This document shows positions 53,350 to 63,935 of a DNA stretch of 64,000 nt, piece after piece. A program made the position numbers and the translations under genes. The stretch lies in contig OZ023180.1 in NCBI GenBank assembly GCA_963995505.1, forward strand, positions 8,839,263-8,903,262, written 5' to 3'. The number at the start of each line of letters is the position of its first letter. The first letter of the stretch is position 1. The notes under the pieces were generated by a model that worked only from the letters and a program-made list of their open reading frames with translations, was not told where the DNA came from and searched no databases. Origin of the DNA: Hypericum androsaemum (taxonomy: Eukaryota > Streptophyta > Magnoliopsida > Malpighiales > Hypericaceae).

Positions 53350-56300
53350 CCTTTTCCTTGCCTTTCTTACCTTATCTTGCCTTTTTCTTGCCTTTTCATG
53401 CCTTTTCCATGCATTTTCTTCCATTTTCTTTCCTTTTCTTGCCTATTCTTTGCCTTTTCTTGCCTTTGCTTGCCTTATCCTGCCTGATCTTTCCTTTTCT
53501 CTCCTTCTCTTGCATTTTCTTACCTTTTTCTTGGCTTTTCATGCCTTTTCTTGCCATTTCTTTCCTTTTCTTCCCTTTTTGTGCCTTTTCCTTGCCTTTT
53601 CTTCCCTCATCTTACCTTATCTTGACTTTTCTTCCCTTTTCTTTCCTTATCTTGCCATTTCTTGCCATATCTTGCCTTAACATTCCTTTTCTTTCCTTTG
53701 CTTTCATTTTCTTGCCTTTTCTTACCTTTTCTTGCCTTTTCATGCCTTTTCTTTCCCTTTCTTGCCTTTTCTTGCCTTTACTTTCCTTTTCTTGCCTTTT
53801 CTTGCCTTTTCATGCCTTTTCTTTCCTTTTCTTGCTTTATCTTTCCTTTTTTCCCTTTTCCTACCTTTTCTTGCCCTATCTTAAATTTTCTAGCCTTTTC
53901 TTGCCTTTCCTTGCCTTTTCTTTCCTTTCCTTGCCTTTTCCTTGCTTTTCTTGCCTTTTCATTCCTTTTCCTTGACTTTTCTTGCCTTTTCTTGGCTTTT
54001 CCTTGACTTTTATTGGCTTATCTTTTCTTTTCATTCCTTTTCTTGAGTTTACTAATCTTTTATTACCGTTTCTTATCTTTTTTTGCCATTTCTTGCCTTT
54101 TCTTTTCTTTCCTTGCCTTTTCATGCATTTTCCTTGCTTTTCTTGCCTTTTCTTGCCTTATCTTGCCTTTTCTTGCCTTATCTTGGCTTTTCTTACCTTA
54201 TCATGCCTTTTCTTACCTTATCCTGCCTTTTCTTGCCATATCTTATCTTATCTTTCTTTTTCTTTCCTTATCTTGCCTTTTCTTGCCGTATCTTGCCTTT
54301 TCATGCCATTTCTTTCCTTTTCTTGTCTTATCTTTCCTTTTTTTAACTTTTCTTGCAACTCCCTTGCCTTTTCTTGCCTTTTCTTGCATTTTCTTGCCTT
54401 TTCTTACCTTTTCATGACTTTTCTTACCTTTTCTTACCTTTCCTTGCCTTTTCCCTTATTTTCTTCCCTTTTCTTACCTTATCTTGCCTTTTCTTACATT
54501 TTCTTTTCTTTTCCTTGCCTTTTCCTTGCCTTTTCTTGCTTTATCTTTTCTTTTCATTCCTTTTCTTGCCTTATTTTTCTTTTCTTGCCGTTTCTTAAAT
54601 TTTCTTGCCTTTTCTTTCTTTTCCTTGTGTTTTCATGCCTTTTCCTTGCTTTTCTTGCCTTTTCTTGCCTTTTCCTCGCCTTTTCTTGCCTTTTCTTTTC
54701 TTTTCTTGCCTTTTCCTTGCTTTTTCTTGACTTTTGATTCCTTTTCTTACCTTTTCTTGCCTTTTCTTGCCTTATCTTGCCTTTTCCTTGCCTTTTATTT
54801 CCTTTTCTTGTCTTTTCATGCCTTTTTTTTCCTTATCTTTCTTTTCCTTGCCTTTTCCATGCCATTTCTTTCCTTTTCTTGCCTTTTCCTTGCCTTTTCT
54901 TGCCTTATCTTGCTTTTTCTTGCCATATCTTTCCATATCTATCCTTTTCTTGCCTTATCTTACCTTTTCTTGCCTTTTCTTTCCTTTTCCTTGCCTTTTC
55001 TTGCCGTATCTTTCCTTTTTTTGCCTTTTCTTGCCTTTTCTTTCCTTTCCTTACCTTATCTTATCATGCCTTTTCCTTGCTTTTCTTGCCTTATCTAGCC
55101 TTTTTATTCCTTTTCCTTAACTTTTCTTGCCTTATCTTGCATTTTATCTTGCCTTATCTTGCCCTTTCTTGCTTTTTCTTGCATTATCTTGCCTTTTCTT
55201 ACCTTATCTTACCTTTTCTTGACTTTTACTTCCCTTTTCTTGCCTTTTATTTCCTTGTCATGCATTTTCTTGCCTTTTATTTCCTATTCTTGCCGTATCT
55301 TGCCTTTTCTTGCCTTATCTTTCCTTATCTTTCCTTTTCTTGCCTTTCCTTCCCTTTTCTTCCCCCATCTTGAGTTATCTTGCCTTTTCATTCTTTTTCT
55401 TGCCTTTTCTTTTCTTTCCTTTTCTTGTCTTATCTTACCCTATCTTGCCTTTTCTTGCCTTTTCATTCCTTTTTCTTGCCTTATCTTTCCATTTCTTGCC
55501 TTTTGATTCCTTTTCCTTGCCTTTTCTTTCCTTTTCTTGCTTTTTCTTGCCTTTTCTAGCCTTTTCTTGCCTTATCTTTCCTTTTCTAGCCGTTTCTTGC
55601 CTTATCTTGCCTTATCTTACCTTTTCTTTCCTTTTCTAACTGTTTCATTCCTTTTCTTGCCTTTTCCTTGCATTTCCTTTCCTTTTCAAGCCTTTTCCTT
55701 GCCTTTTTCTGCCTTTTCCTTGACTATTCTTTCCTTTTCTTACCTTATCTTGCCTTATCTTGCCTTTTCTTGCCATATCTTGCATTATCTTTTCTTTTCT
55801 TTCCTTTTCTTATCTTATCATCCCTTTTCTTGCCATATCTTGCCTTATCTTTTCTTTTCTTTTCCTGCCTTATCTTGCATTTTCATGCCTTTTCTTTCTT
55901 TTCTTGCCTTATCTTTCCTTTTTTTTACCTTTTCTTGCCTCTTCCTTGCCTTTTCTTGCCTTATCTTACATTTTCTTATCTTTTCATGCCTTTTCTTTCC
56001 TTTTCGTGGCTTATCTTTCCTTTTTTTTTACCTTTTCTTACCTCTTCCTTGCCTTTTCTTGCCTTATCATGCCTTTTCTTGCCGTATTTTGCCTTTTCTT
56101 ACCTTTTCATGACTTTTCTTGTATTTTCTTTCCTTTCCTTGCCTTTTCCATACTTTTCTTGCCTTTTCTTTTCTTTTCCTTGCCTTTTCTTGCCTTTTAC
56201 TTGCCTTTTCTTGCCTTATCTTATCTTTTCATTCCTTTTCTTGCCTTTTCTTATCTTTTCTTGCCTTTTCTTACCTTTTCTTGCCTTTTCTTTCCTCTCC

Positions 56301-56821
56301 TTGCCTTTTCTTGGTTTCCTTATCTTTTCTTGCCTTTTCTTACCTTTTCTTTCCTTTCCTTGCTTTTCTTTCCTTTCCTTTCTTTTTTTGCCTTTTCTTT
56401 CATTTTCTTGCCATTTCCTTGCCTTTTCTTGACTTTTCTTTCCTTTTCTTACCTTATCTTGCCTTTTCTTGCATTATCTTGTCTTTTCCTTGCCTTTTCT
56501 TACCTTTTCTTGACTTTTCATGCCTTTTTTGCCTTATCTTTCCTTTTCTTGCCTTTTCCATGCCTTTTCTTTCATTTTTTTGCCTTTTCTTTCCTTTTCC
56601 TTGCCTTTTCTTGGCTTATCTTGCCTTTTCTTGCTATATCTTTCCTTTCCTTGCCTTATCATTCCTTTTCCTTGCTTTTCTTGCCTTATCTTGATTTTTC
56701 ATTCCTTTTCCTTAACTTTTCTTTCCTTTTTTTGCCTTTTCCTTGCCTTTTCTTGCCTTATCTTTTCTTTTCTTGCCTTTTCATATCTTTTCTTCCCTTT
56801 TCTTGCCTTTTCATGCCTTTT
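53350..56821. repeat. Decameric satellite, consensus CCTTTTCTTG (3.47 kb)
   Basis: About 340 head-to-tail copies of a 10-bp unit, mostly CCTTTTCTTG, with variants such as CCTTATCTTG, CCTTTTCTTT, CCTTTTCATG and 11-bp CCTTTTCCTTG. The plus strand is almost all pyrimidine, with roughly one G per unit. The left neighbour is the end of the B2 LTR (53349) and the right neighbour is the F LTR (56822), whose expected left TSD is CTTTT, i.e. satellite sequence. Long open frames on both strands are by-products: the unit has no stop in any frame, and because 10 is not a multiple of 3 each frame gives the same decapeptide cycle. I do not call any as genes. Confidence 0.97.
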
Positions 56822-57625
56822 TGATGCGAATCACAAATCAATGGATCAGATTAGCATGGGGTCTAGCGGAGCTACAAATGATGTTGTTCAAGTGCCCACG
56901 TGCAAAGCGCTTCAAGTCACAACTTAATGGGCTGATTTCCAAGCATACATCAGAGAGTTCGGCCTAAGCAAATTTATTAAAGTCCATGGACCAAGCGCCA
57001 CAAAATTCAGCTGAGTTTATGACCTTAATACAAGTTCTAGAAGGTCCATTCAGCAGCCAAGATCCACAAGAGTGATTCTCTCTGATTTGGGAATTCTATT
57101 TAGGAAATAAATTTCAGCCATGAGTATTGTTTAGGAAATTAGTTCCAGGAACTTTTGGCTTGCTTGTCACATTTTGGCCTTCCTAAAAGGTTTAGATATG
57201 ATTCCCTTTTTAGTTTATCTTTACAGCGAAAATTCTGGCCAATTTAGGAAGTATTTTGATTTGAAATCTCTTTGTAATATTGAGCCTATTTATAGAGGCT
57301 TATCAATGAGAAGAGGCAGAATATTTTGATCAAAAAACGTGAGCAAGTCTCTCCCTTGGTTCTACGGAACTTCTCGAACACAGCGGAGCGATTCCGTAGA
57401 GTTCACCATCGACTTATCAAGCGGAGCATCATCACCGTTTGTGGCATCATCAACATATCAAGGTTCTTTGTTTCAACTCAAGCAGCAAGTCGCGGCCGTA
57501 ATACCAAGGTTCTTGTTTGGTTGTGAGCATCGGGTCGAGATCTCCATCACAAACTGATCTAGAACGATCTGGGATTTCAACACTTCGTGGACGGGTCTCG
57601 TGCATCATTGACGGGGTTCGTATCA
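56822..57625 (+). repeat. 5' LTR of F (804 bp)
   Basis: Begins TGATGCGAATC and ends GGTTCGTATCA. Near 56890-56945 there is a degenerate relative of the A/C LTR tail (CPRAKRFKSQLNGLI in one frame), now out of frame or stopped. The second half (about 57230-57480) is clearly homologous to the E LTR, including the AACACAGCGGAG and CACCGTTTGTGGC segments. Confidence 0.9.
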
Positions 57626-58187
57626 TTTGGTATCAAAGCTCAAGGTTCTATTTCAGTTCTATCTATCCTTTAAATTTCATTTTTATCATTAGTTTAGTTA
57701 GTTGTTCTAAATGTAATCTGAGTTGGAGAAAAAAAAATCCAAAAAAAATCAAAAAAAGAAAGAAAGAAGAAAGCCTACAAAAGAGAAGAAAAGGAGAAAA
57801 AAAAAGGACGAAAAAAAAGAAGAGAAAAAGGTGGAAAGTTGAACGAAAAGTTTCTTAGAATTTAGAAGAAGATTGAAGCAAGGATTCTGAAACATCACAA
57901 GTTGTTGTTTTAGATCAGATTGGTGCACAAGGAACCATTGTTCTAACCATCGTTCTATAATCCAAGAAGAGTCGCTGAGTTTGGTGGTTCCAAATAGATC
58001 CAAGGGAGGCATCAACGAGCAGAAAAAGGCAAGAGGGTGAGGATATTAGAGCGAGTAAAAGCCAAATTGTTTGAGTGAAACATGAGGGAATTGAGTGCAT
58101 CACAGCCTTGAGTGTAAACACGTGATGGAGAGAATTGGTGAGGTCCATTCTTTTTTTTTCCTAACCTTGTTTTATTTGCAGCAAAGC
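57626..58187 (+). other. 5' leader of F
   Basis: The primer-binding site TGGTATCAAAGC (57628-57639) differs from the canonical site by one base and is shared with E. An A/G-rich tract spans about 57727-57850. The leader ends in CCTAACC, a T-rich tract and GCAG (58160-58181) seven bases before the gag ATG, resembling a branch point and 3' splice site. Confidence 0.8.
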
Positions 58188-60135
58188 ATGTCTAATAATA
58201 GTAACGAAGAAGGTGTTCCTGGTTGGTTTGATCCAAAGTTTCACATGAAAGCCTTGATGAGTGAGATGAGGCGATTGATGAAGAACGGGTTGGAGGAGAT
58301 GAATGTACGAATTGATAAGCTAGAGAACAAATTGGAGCTGTCACAAGAAGTTTCTCATGTGCGTAGTGCTAGACCAGCGCAATCAAAAGAAACTAGGCAT
58401 AGAGACAATGGAGATGTGGGAGCTAGGTTTGATGATGATGATGGTGATTCAATCTTTGGCAGTAGGAGACATGGCGGTGAAACTAGAAATCAAGGGGATG
58501 GCAATCTGGGCAGTATTAAGATGAAGATTCCTTCGTTTCAAGGAAGATCTGACCCGGAAGCTTATCTTGAGTGGGAGAAGAAGATGGAGTTTGTCTTTGA
58601 TTGCAATAACTATTTGGAAGCAAAGAGGGTAAAGTTAGCTATAACTGAGTTTTCTGATTATGCTCTAACTTGGTGGGACCAGCTTATTACAAGTAGGAGG
58701 CAGAATAGAGAGCGCCCATTGGAGACTTGGGAGGAGATGAAAACGGTGATGAGAAAGCGGTTTGTACCAAGTCACTACTATCGTGAGTTGTACAAGAAGC
58801 TACAAGGTCTCGAATAGGGCAGCAAGAGTGTCGAGGATTACTATAAAGAGATGGAGATGGCTATGATCCGAGCTAATGTCGAAGAGGATCGAGAAGCCAC
58901 AATGGCTAGGTTCTTATGTGGATTGAACCCTGAAATTCAAGACAAAGTTGAGATGCTACATTATGTGGAATTAGAAGACATGGTGCACTTGGCCAACAAG
59001 GTTGAACATCAACTCAAAAGAAGGAGTAATTCGCTTGCAACCCACAACCTCGGTTCTTCTACAAGGAAACCGAATTATGCAAAGAAGATGGAAAAGCCAC
59101 AAATGTCCAAAGCGGAGCATAAAACAGAGAGTACCAACCATGCTTCTCAAAGTAAGATGGATCCTTCTACTTCTAGGAATTGTGACATTAAGTGTTTCAG
59201 GTGTCAAGGAAGGGGACACGTTGCAAGTCAATGTCCAAATAAACATATCATGGTGATGCGAGATAATGGAGAGGTCGAGACCGACAATGAAGATGAAGAA
59301 GATGACATGCCGCCATTGGAGGATGTTTCTGAGGAGGAGTATTCAGCCCCTGGTTCATTAACATTGGTGGCATGGAGAGCATTGAGCTTGCAAACAAAAG
59401 AGGTTGATGAAGTACAGCGAGAGAATATCTTTCACACTAGGTGCTACATCAAGGACAAGGTATGTAGTATGATTATTGATGGTGGTAGTTGTACTAATGT
59501 TGCAAGCACAACAATGGTGGAGAAGTTGGAACTGCCTATGCTAAAACATCCTAGGCCGTACAAGTTGCAATGGCTAAATGATAGTGGTGAGAAAAGGGTG
59601 AACAAACAAGTGTTAGTTGCATTCCAGATCGGTAAATATGAAGATGACGTGTTGTGTGATGTAGTGCCAATGCAAGCGGGACACTTATTACTAGGGCGGC
59701 CATGGCAGTTTGATAGGCGTGTGAGGCATGATGGATTCACAAATAAATATTCTTTTGTACTCAACGAAAGACCAGTCACTCTTGTGCCATTGACACCACA
59801 ACAAGTATATGAGGATCAGGTTAGATTACAAAAGGAGAGTGATCAAAAGAAAAGGAATGAGAGTAGAAAAGAAGCCGAAAAAAATGAGGGTGAAAAAGAA
59901 AAAAGAAAATCGGCCATTGAGAGAAAATATGGGGGACAAGAAAAGAGTTTATATGCAAGAGTGAGCGAAATCAAGTTAGCAATGTTTTCAAAACAGCCAA
60001 TGATTGTACTTAGGTACAAAGAGGCATTTTTAACCAGTAACGAATTGGATCTTTCTTTGCCAAGTATTGTTGTCACTCTTTTGCAGGAGTTTGCTGATGT
60101 CTTTCCCGAGGACCTACCACCAGGGTTACCACCCA
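58188..60135 (+). pseudogene. F gag-protease, one nonsense codon, cut by the E array
   Basis: ATG at 58188. The N-terminus contains FHMKALMSEMRRLMKNG, the segment that resembles C-na/E. The gag core ([20 protein letters not shown]), zinc knuckle CFRCQGRGHVASQC (about 59192-59235), protease IIDGGS (59478-59489 region) and a Lys/Glu linker follow. A TAG at 58815-58817 lies where a Gln codon is expected; the frame is otherwise continuous to 60135, where the E array interrupts at LPP. It continues at 63936 with [20 protein letters not shown]. Confidence 0.92.
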
Positions 60136-60766
60136 TGATATGAATCAGATCTCCAAGAAGCCATAATTATTTAATAATTCGTTTTTGAGTTTCAAAGTCT
60201 ATTTAGGAAGTTAATTATTTGTTAATTTCATTTTACATGAGTTCTATTCTGTTTAGGAAGTTACAAAAAAGATAATTTCATTTTATTAGAAGTTCTAGTC
60301 TGTTTAGGAAGTCAATTATGAGATAATCACGTTTTTTAGTATTCCTAGTAGGATTAGAGTTATTTTCCTTTTCAGTTTCTCTTTTTAAGTCATATTTATC
60401 TAGTTAGAAGTTTTATTTAACTAGGATTCTTTTTGTAACAATATGCCTATATATAAAGGCTTTATCAATGAGAATGAGGAGAATAATTTGAGTACAAAAA
60501 ACGTGGGCTTTGCTCTCTTGGTTCTTCGGAACTGTTCGAACACAGCGGAGGGATTCCGTTCGCGTTCTCCAATGACTTATCAAGCGGATCTACATCACCG
60601 TTTGTGGCGTCTTCATCAAATCAAGGTTCTTGTTTCCCTACAGCGGCGGGTCGAGGTTGTTCATACCGAGGTTCTTGCAAAGGTGCAAACAACGGGTCGA
60701 GATTTCCATCAATCTGAACGTAGATAGATACGGCTTTCGCGTGGATCCGTAACGAGATTCACATCA
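60136..60766 (+). repeat. E LTR 1 (631 bp)
   Basis: Begins TGATATGAATC and ends GATTCACATCA. A TATATATAAA element is near 60448. The 3' half is homologous to F; the first half is not and does not encode the GPxTRARA tail. Confidence 0.94.
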
Positions 60767-61022
60767 GTTGGTATCAAAGCTTAGGCTCTACTTCAGATCA
60801 TCTATCTTTAAATTTCGTTTTTGTTTTCATTAGTTTTCAATTATTGTTCTTATTTTATTCTGAGTTGGAGAAAGAAAAAAAATAAAAAAAGAGGAAAAAA
60901 ATTCCGAAAAAAAAGAAAGATAGAGAAGAAGGCAGCCAAGAAAAGAAGAAGAAAGAAGGCTGAAAAAAAAATCAACAAAAGAAAAGAAAAGTTGAAAGTA
61001 GAAAAAAAGAGAATCTGCAAGA
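60767..61022 (+). other. E leader with primer-binding site, unit 1
   Basis: The primer-binding site TGGTATCAAAGC (60769-60780) is the same variant as in F. A long A/G tract fills 60870-61015. Unit 2 has the same leader at 62565-62820. Confidence 0.85.
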
Positions 61023-61964
61023 ATGTCTTATAACTACTCAAGAAGATCCTTTGAAGGTGTTGCACCATTGGTTGGTGATGCACACACGTTTATGGACGCC
61101 CTTCTTAGTGAGATGAGGCATATAATGAGAACGGAGGTCAAGAAGCTCAGCGAAAAGATGGACCGGATAGTGTGCAAACAAGAGAGGATACATGATGTTC
61201 CTAATGTCTGTAGCGGAAGACAAATTCAACAAAGGAGGATGAGGGTCATAGATGAGAAGAATTCAGGAGCTAATTTTGTTGGAGAAGTCAATGGAAAGAG
61301 GGAGAACACCATTAACACTAAGCACGACGTTGAGGGGAAGGTATGTAGTTCTGACGATTTGGAGGTTACACCTGAAGTGATTGTTGAAGAAGAGGTTTTG
61401 ACAAGGGAGGAATTTGGTGAATATTCTATTGACTTGTTCGATGGAGAATGTTTTGATGACCATGCCATGTCACTTCTTTACTTGAGGGATTTGTTCAATG
61501 AATCAGAATTGGTAGATGTTGTTCATATGAAGAAGTGCTTAACTGCTATTGATGGTGGACAAGAAGAACTTGTTGTTTTAGTTGACAAGGAAGATGTCCA
61601 ACCCATATCTTACATGTCTCCTGATTTACATGTTGAACATATTGACTTCTTAGGTATGGACAAGTTTAATTATATTGGAGGTTCATCGTTGATCAACATC
61701 TGGAATAGTTTGAAGTTCAAAGAAACGCTTAAACAGATTAGTAGGGCTTTTGCTTTTGAGTTGGAGATGACTTCAGATTCTTTAAGATCGAAGTACTTAT
61801 TCTGTTGGAAAGGAAGGTATCAAGTGCAGCCACGACGTTCAAAGAGTTCATCTTGCACCAGCATGGTTGTGAGTTGGCAAAAGCATGACGGATGCAAGGA
61901 TTTGAGGACAAATCCATTTCAAGAGGAGGGGAATGATATGAATCAGATCTGCAAGAAGCCATAA
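61023..61964 (+). CDS. E protein, unit 1, intact (313 aa, function unknown)
   Basis: Homologous over its length to the C-na protein (MSYNYSRRSFEGVAPLVGD start, then the same acidic and Cys/Trp/Arg-rich parts), with about one amino-acid difference per 15-20 residues. The gag-like N-terminal coil and the pol-like [13 protein letters not shown] end are present. The frame extends only 31 bp into the next LTR and lacks the GPxTRARA tail. No enzymatic motif is visible. I do not recognise the middle segment. Confidence 0.8.
   Translation: MSYNYSRRSFEGVAPLVGDAHTFMDALLSEMRHIMRTEVKKLSEKMDRIVCKQERIHDVPNVCSGRQIQQRRMRVIDEKNSGANFVGEVNGKRENTINTKHDVEGKVCSSDDLEVTPEVIVEEEVLTREEFGEYSIDLFDGECFDDHAMSLLYLRDLFNESELVDVVHMKKCLTAIDGGQEELVVLVDKEDVQPISYMSPDLHVEHIDFLGMDKFNYIGGSSLINIWNSLKFKETLKQISRAFAFELEMTSDSLRSKYLFCWKGRYQVQPRRSKSSSCTSMVVSWQKHDGCKDLRTNPFQEEGNDMNQICKKP
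61921..61933 (+). promoter_or_regulatory. Polypurine tract of E unit 1
   Basis: AAGAGGAGGGGAA directly before E LTR 2, translated as part of FQEEGN. Confidence 0.85.
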
Positions 61965-62564
61965 TTATTTAATAATTCGTTTTTGAGTTTCAAAGTCTAT
62001 TTAGGAAGTTAATTATTTGTTAATTTCATTTTACATGAGTTCTATTTTGTTTAGGAAGTTACGAAAAAGATAATTTCATTTTATTAGGAGTTCTAGTCTG
62101 TTTAGGAAGTCAATTATGAGATAATCACGTTTTTTAGTATTCCTAGTAGGATTAGAGTTATTTTCCTTTTCAGTTTCTCTTTTTAAGTCATATTTATCTA
62201 GTTAGAAGTTTTATTTAACTAGGATTCTTTTTGTAACAATATGCCTATATATAAAGGCTTTATCAATGAGAATGAGGAGAATAATTTGAGTACAAAAACC
62301 GTGGGCTTTGCTCTCTTGGTTCTTCGGAACTGTTCGAACACAGCGGAGGGATTCCGTTCGCGTTCTCCAACGACTTATCAAGCGGATCTACATCACCGTT
62401 TGTGGCGTCTTCATCAAATCAAGGTTCTTGTTTCCCTACAGCAGCGGGTCGAGGTTGTTCATACCGAGGTTCTTGCAAAGGTGCAAGCAACGGGTCGAGA
62501 TTTCCATCAATCTGAACGTAGATAGATCCGGCTTTCGCGTGGATCCGTAACGAGATTCACATCA
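61934..62564 (+). repeat. E LTR 2 (631 bp)
   Basis: Shared LTR of the array; no TSD at its edges. Few differences from LTR 1. Confidence 0.94.
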
Positions 62565-62820
62565 GTTGGTATCAAAGCTTAGGCTCTACTTCAGATCATC
62601 TATCTTTAAATTTCGTTTTTGTTTTCATTAGTTTTCAATTATTGTTCTTATTTTATTCTGAGTTGGAGAAAGAAAAAAAATAAAAAAAGAGGAAAAAAAT
62701 TCCGAAAAAAAAGAAAGATAGAGAAGAAGGCAGCCAAGAAAAGAAGAAGAAAGAAGGCTGAAAAAAAAATCAACAAAAGAAAAGAAAAGTTGAAAGTAGA
62801 AAAAAAGAGAATCTGCAAGA

Positions 62821-63891
62821 ATGTCTTATAACTACTCAAGAAGATCCTTTGAAGGTGTTGCACCATTGGTTGGTGATGCACACACGTTTATGGACGCCCT
62901 TCTTAGTGAGATGAGGCATATAATGAGAACGGAGGTCAAGAAGCTCAGCGAAAAGATGGACCGGATAGTGTGCAAACAAGAGAGGATACATGATGTTCCT
63001 AATGTCTGTAGCGGAAGACAAATTCAACAAAGGAGGATGAGGGTCATAGATGAGAAGAATTCAGGAGCTAATTTTGTTGGAGAAGTCAATGGAAAGAGGG
63101 AGAACACCATTAACACTAAGCACGACGTTGAGGGGAAGGTATGTAGTTCTGACGATTTGGAGGTTACACCTGAAGTGATTGTTGAAGAAGAGGTTTTGAC
63201 AAGGGAGGAATTTGGTGAATATTCTATTGACTTGTTCGATGGAGAATGTTTTGATGACCATGCCATGTCACTTCTTTACTTGAGGGATTTGTTCAATGAA
63301 TCAGAATTGGTAGATGTTGTTCATATGAAGAAGTGCTTAACTGCTATTGATGGTGGACAAGAAGAACTTGTTGTTTTAGTTGACAAGGAAGATGTCCAAC
63401 CCATATCTTACATGTCTCCTGATTTGCATGTTGAACATATTGACTTCTTAGGTGTGGACAAGTTTAATTATATTGGAGGTTCATCGTTGATGAACATCTG
63501 GAATAGTTTGAAGTTCAAAGAAACGCTTAAACAGATTAGTAGGGCTTTTGCTTTTGAGTTGGAAATGACTTCAGATTCTTTAAGATCGAAGTACTTGTTC
63601 TGTTGGAAAGGAAGGTATCAAGTGCAGCCACGACGTTCAAAGAGTTCATCTTGCACCAGCATGGTTGTGAGTTGGCAAAAGCATGACAGATGCAAGGATT
63701 TGAACACAGCGGAGGGATTCTGTTCGCATTCTCCAACGACTTATCAAGCGGATCTACATCACCGTTTGTGGCATCTTCATCAAATCAAGGTTCTTGTTTC
63801 CCTACAGCAGCGGGTCGAAGTTGTTCATACCGAGGTTCTTGCAAAGGTGCAAACAACGGGTCGTGATTTCCATCAATCTGAACGTAGATAG
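62821..63891 (+). pseudogene. E protein, unit 2, 3' end lost
   Basis: ATG at 62821; matches unit 1 up to DRCKDL, then joins LTR sequence (NTAEGFCSHSPTTYQAD). The deletion removed the polypurine tract and about the first 400 bp of the third LTR. The open frame of 356 codons therefore ends in unrelated LTR-derived residues. Confidence 0.88.
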
Positions 63892-63930
63892 ATCCGGCTT
63901 TCGCGTGGATCCGTAACGAGATTCACATCA
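63703..63930 (+). repeat. E LTR 3, truncated (last about 228 bp)
   Basis: Corresponds to E LTR 1 from about 60538 to its end and retains the exact terminus GATTCACATCA, followed by the TSD ACCCA. Confidence 0.9.
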
Positions 63931-63935
63931 ACCCA

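Larger units (their letters stand above)
60136..63930 (+). mobile_element. E tandem array (LTR-int-LTR-int-partial LTR; TSD ACCCA)
   Basis: LTRs at 60136-60766 and 61934-62564 (631 bp each) and a partial LTR at about 63703-63930. Internal regions are 60767-61933 and 62565-~63702. One TSD ACCCA brackets the whole (60131-60135, 63931-63935) and F pol rejoins exactly. The period is about 1,798 bp. The two internal regions are nearly identical. As in the inner C array, this is one insertion later multiplied in place. Confidence 0.94.

Noticed and set aside
53293..56967. Series of long open frames (up to 354 codons) on plus, and a Lys-rich frame on minus
   Set aside because: They lie in the 10-bp satellite, whose unit contains no stop in any frame; no domain, no codon structure.
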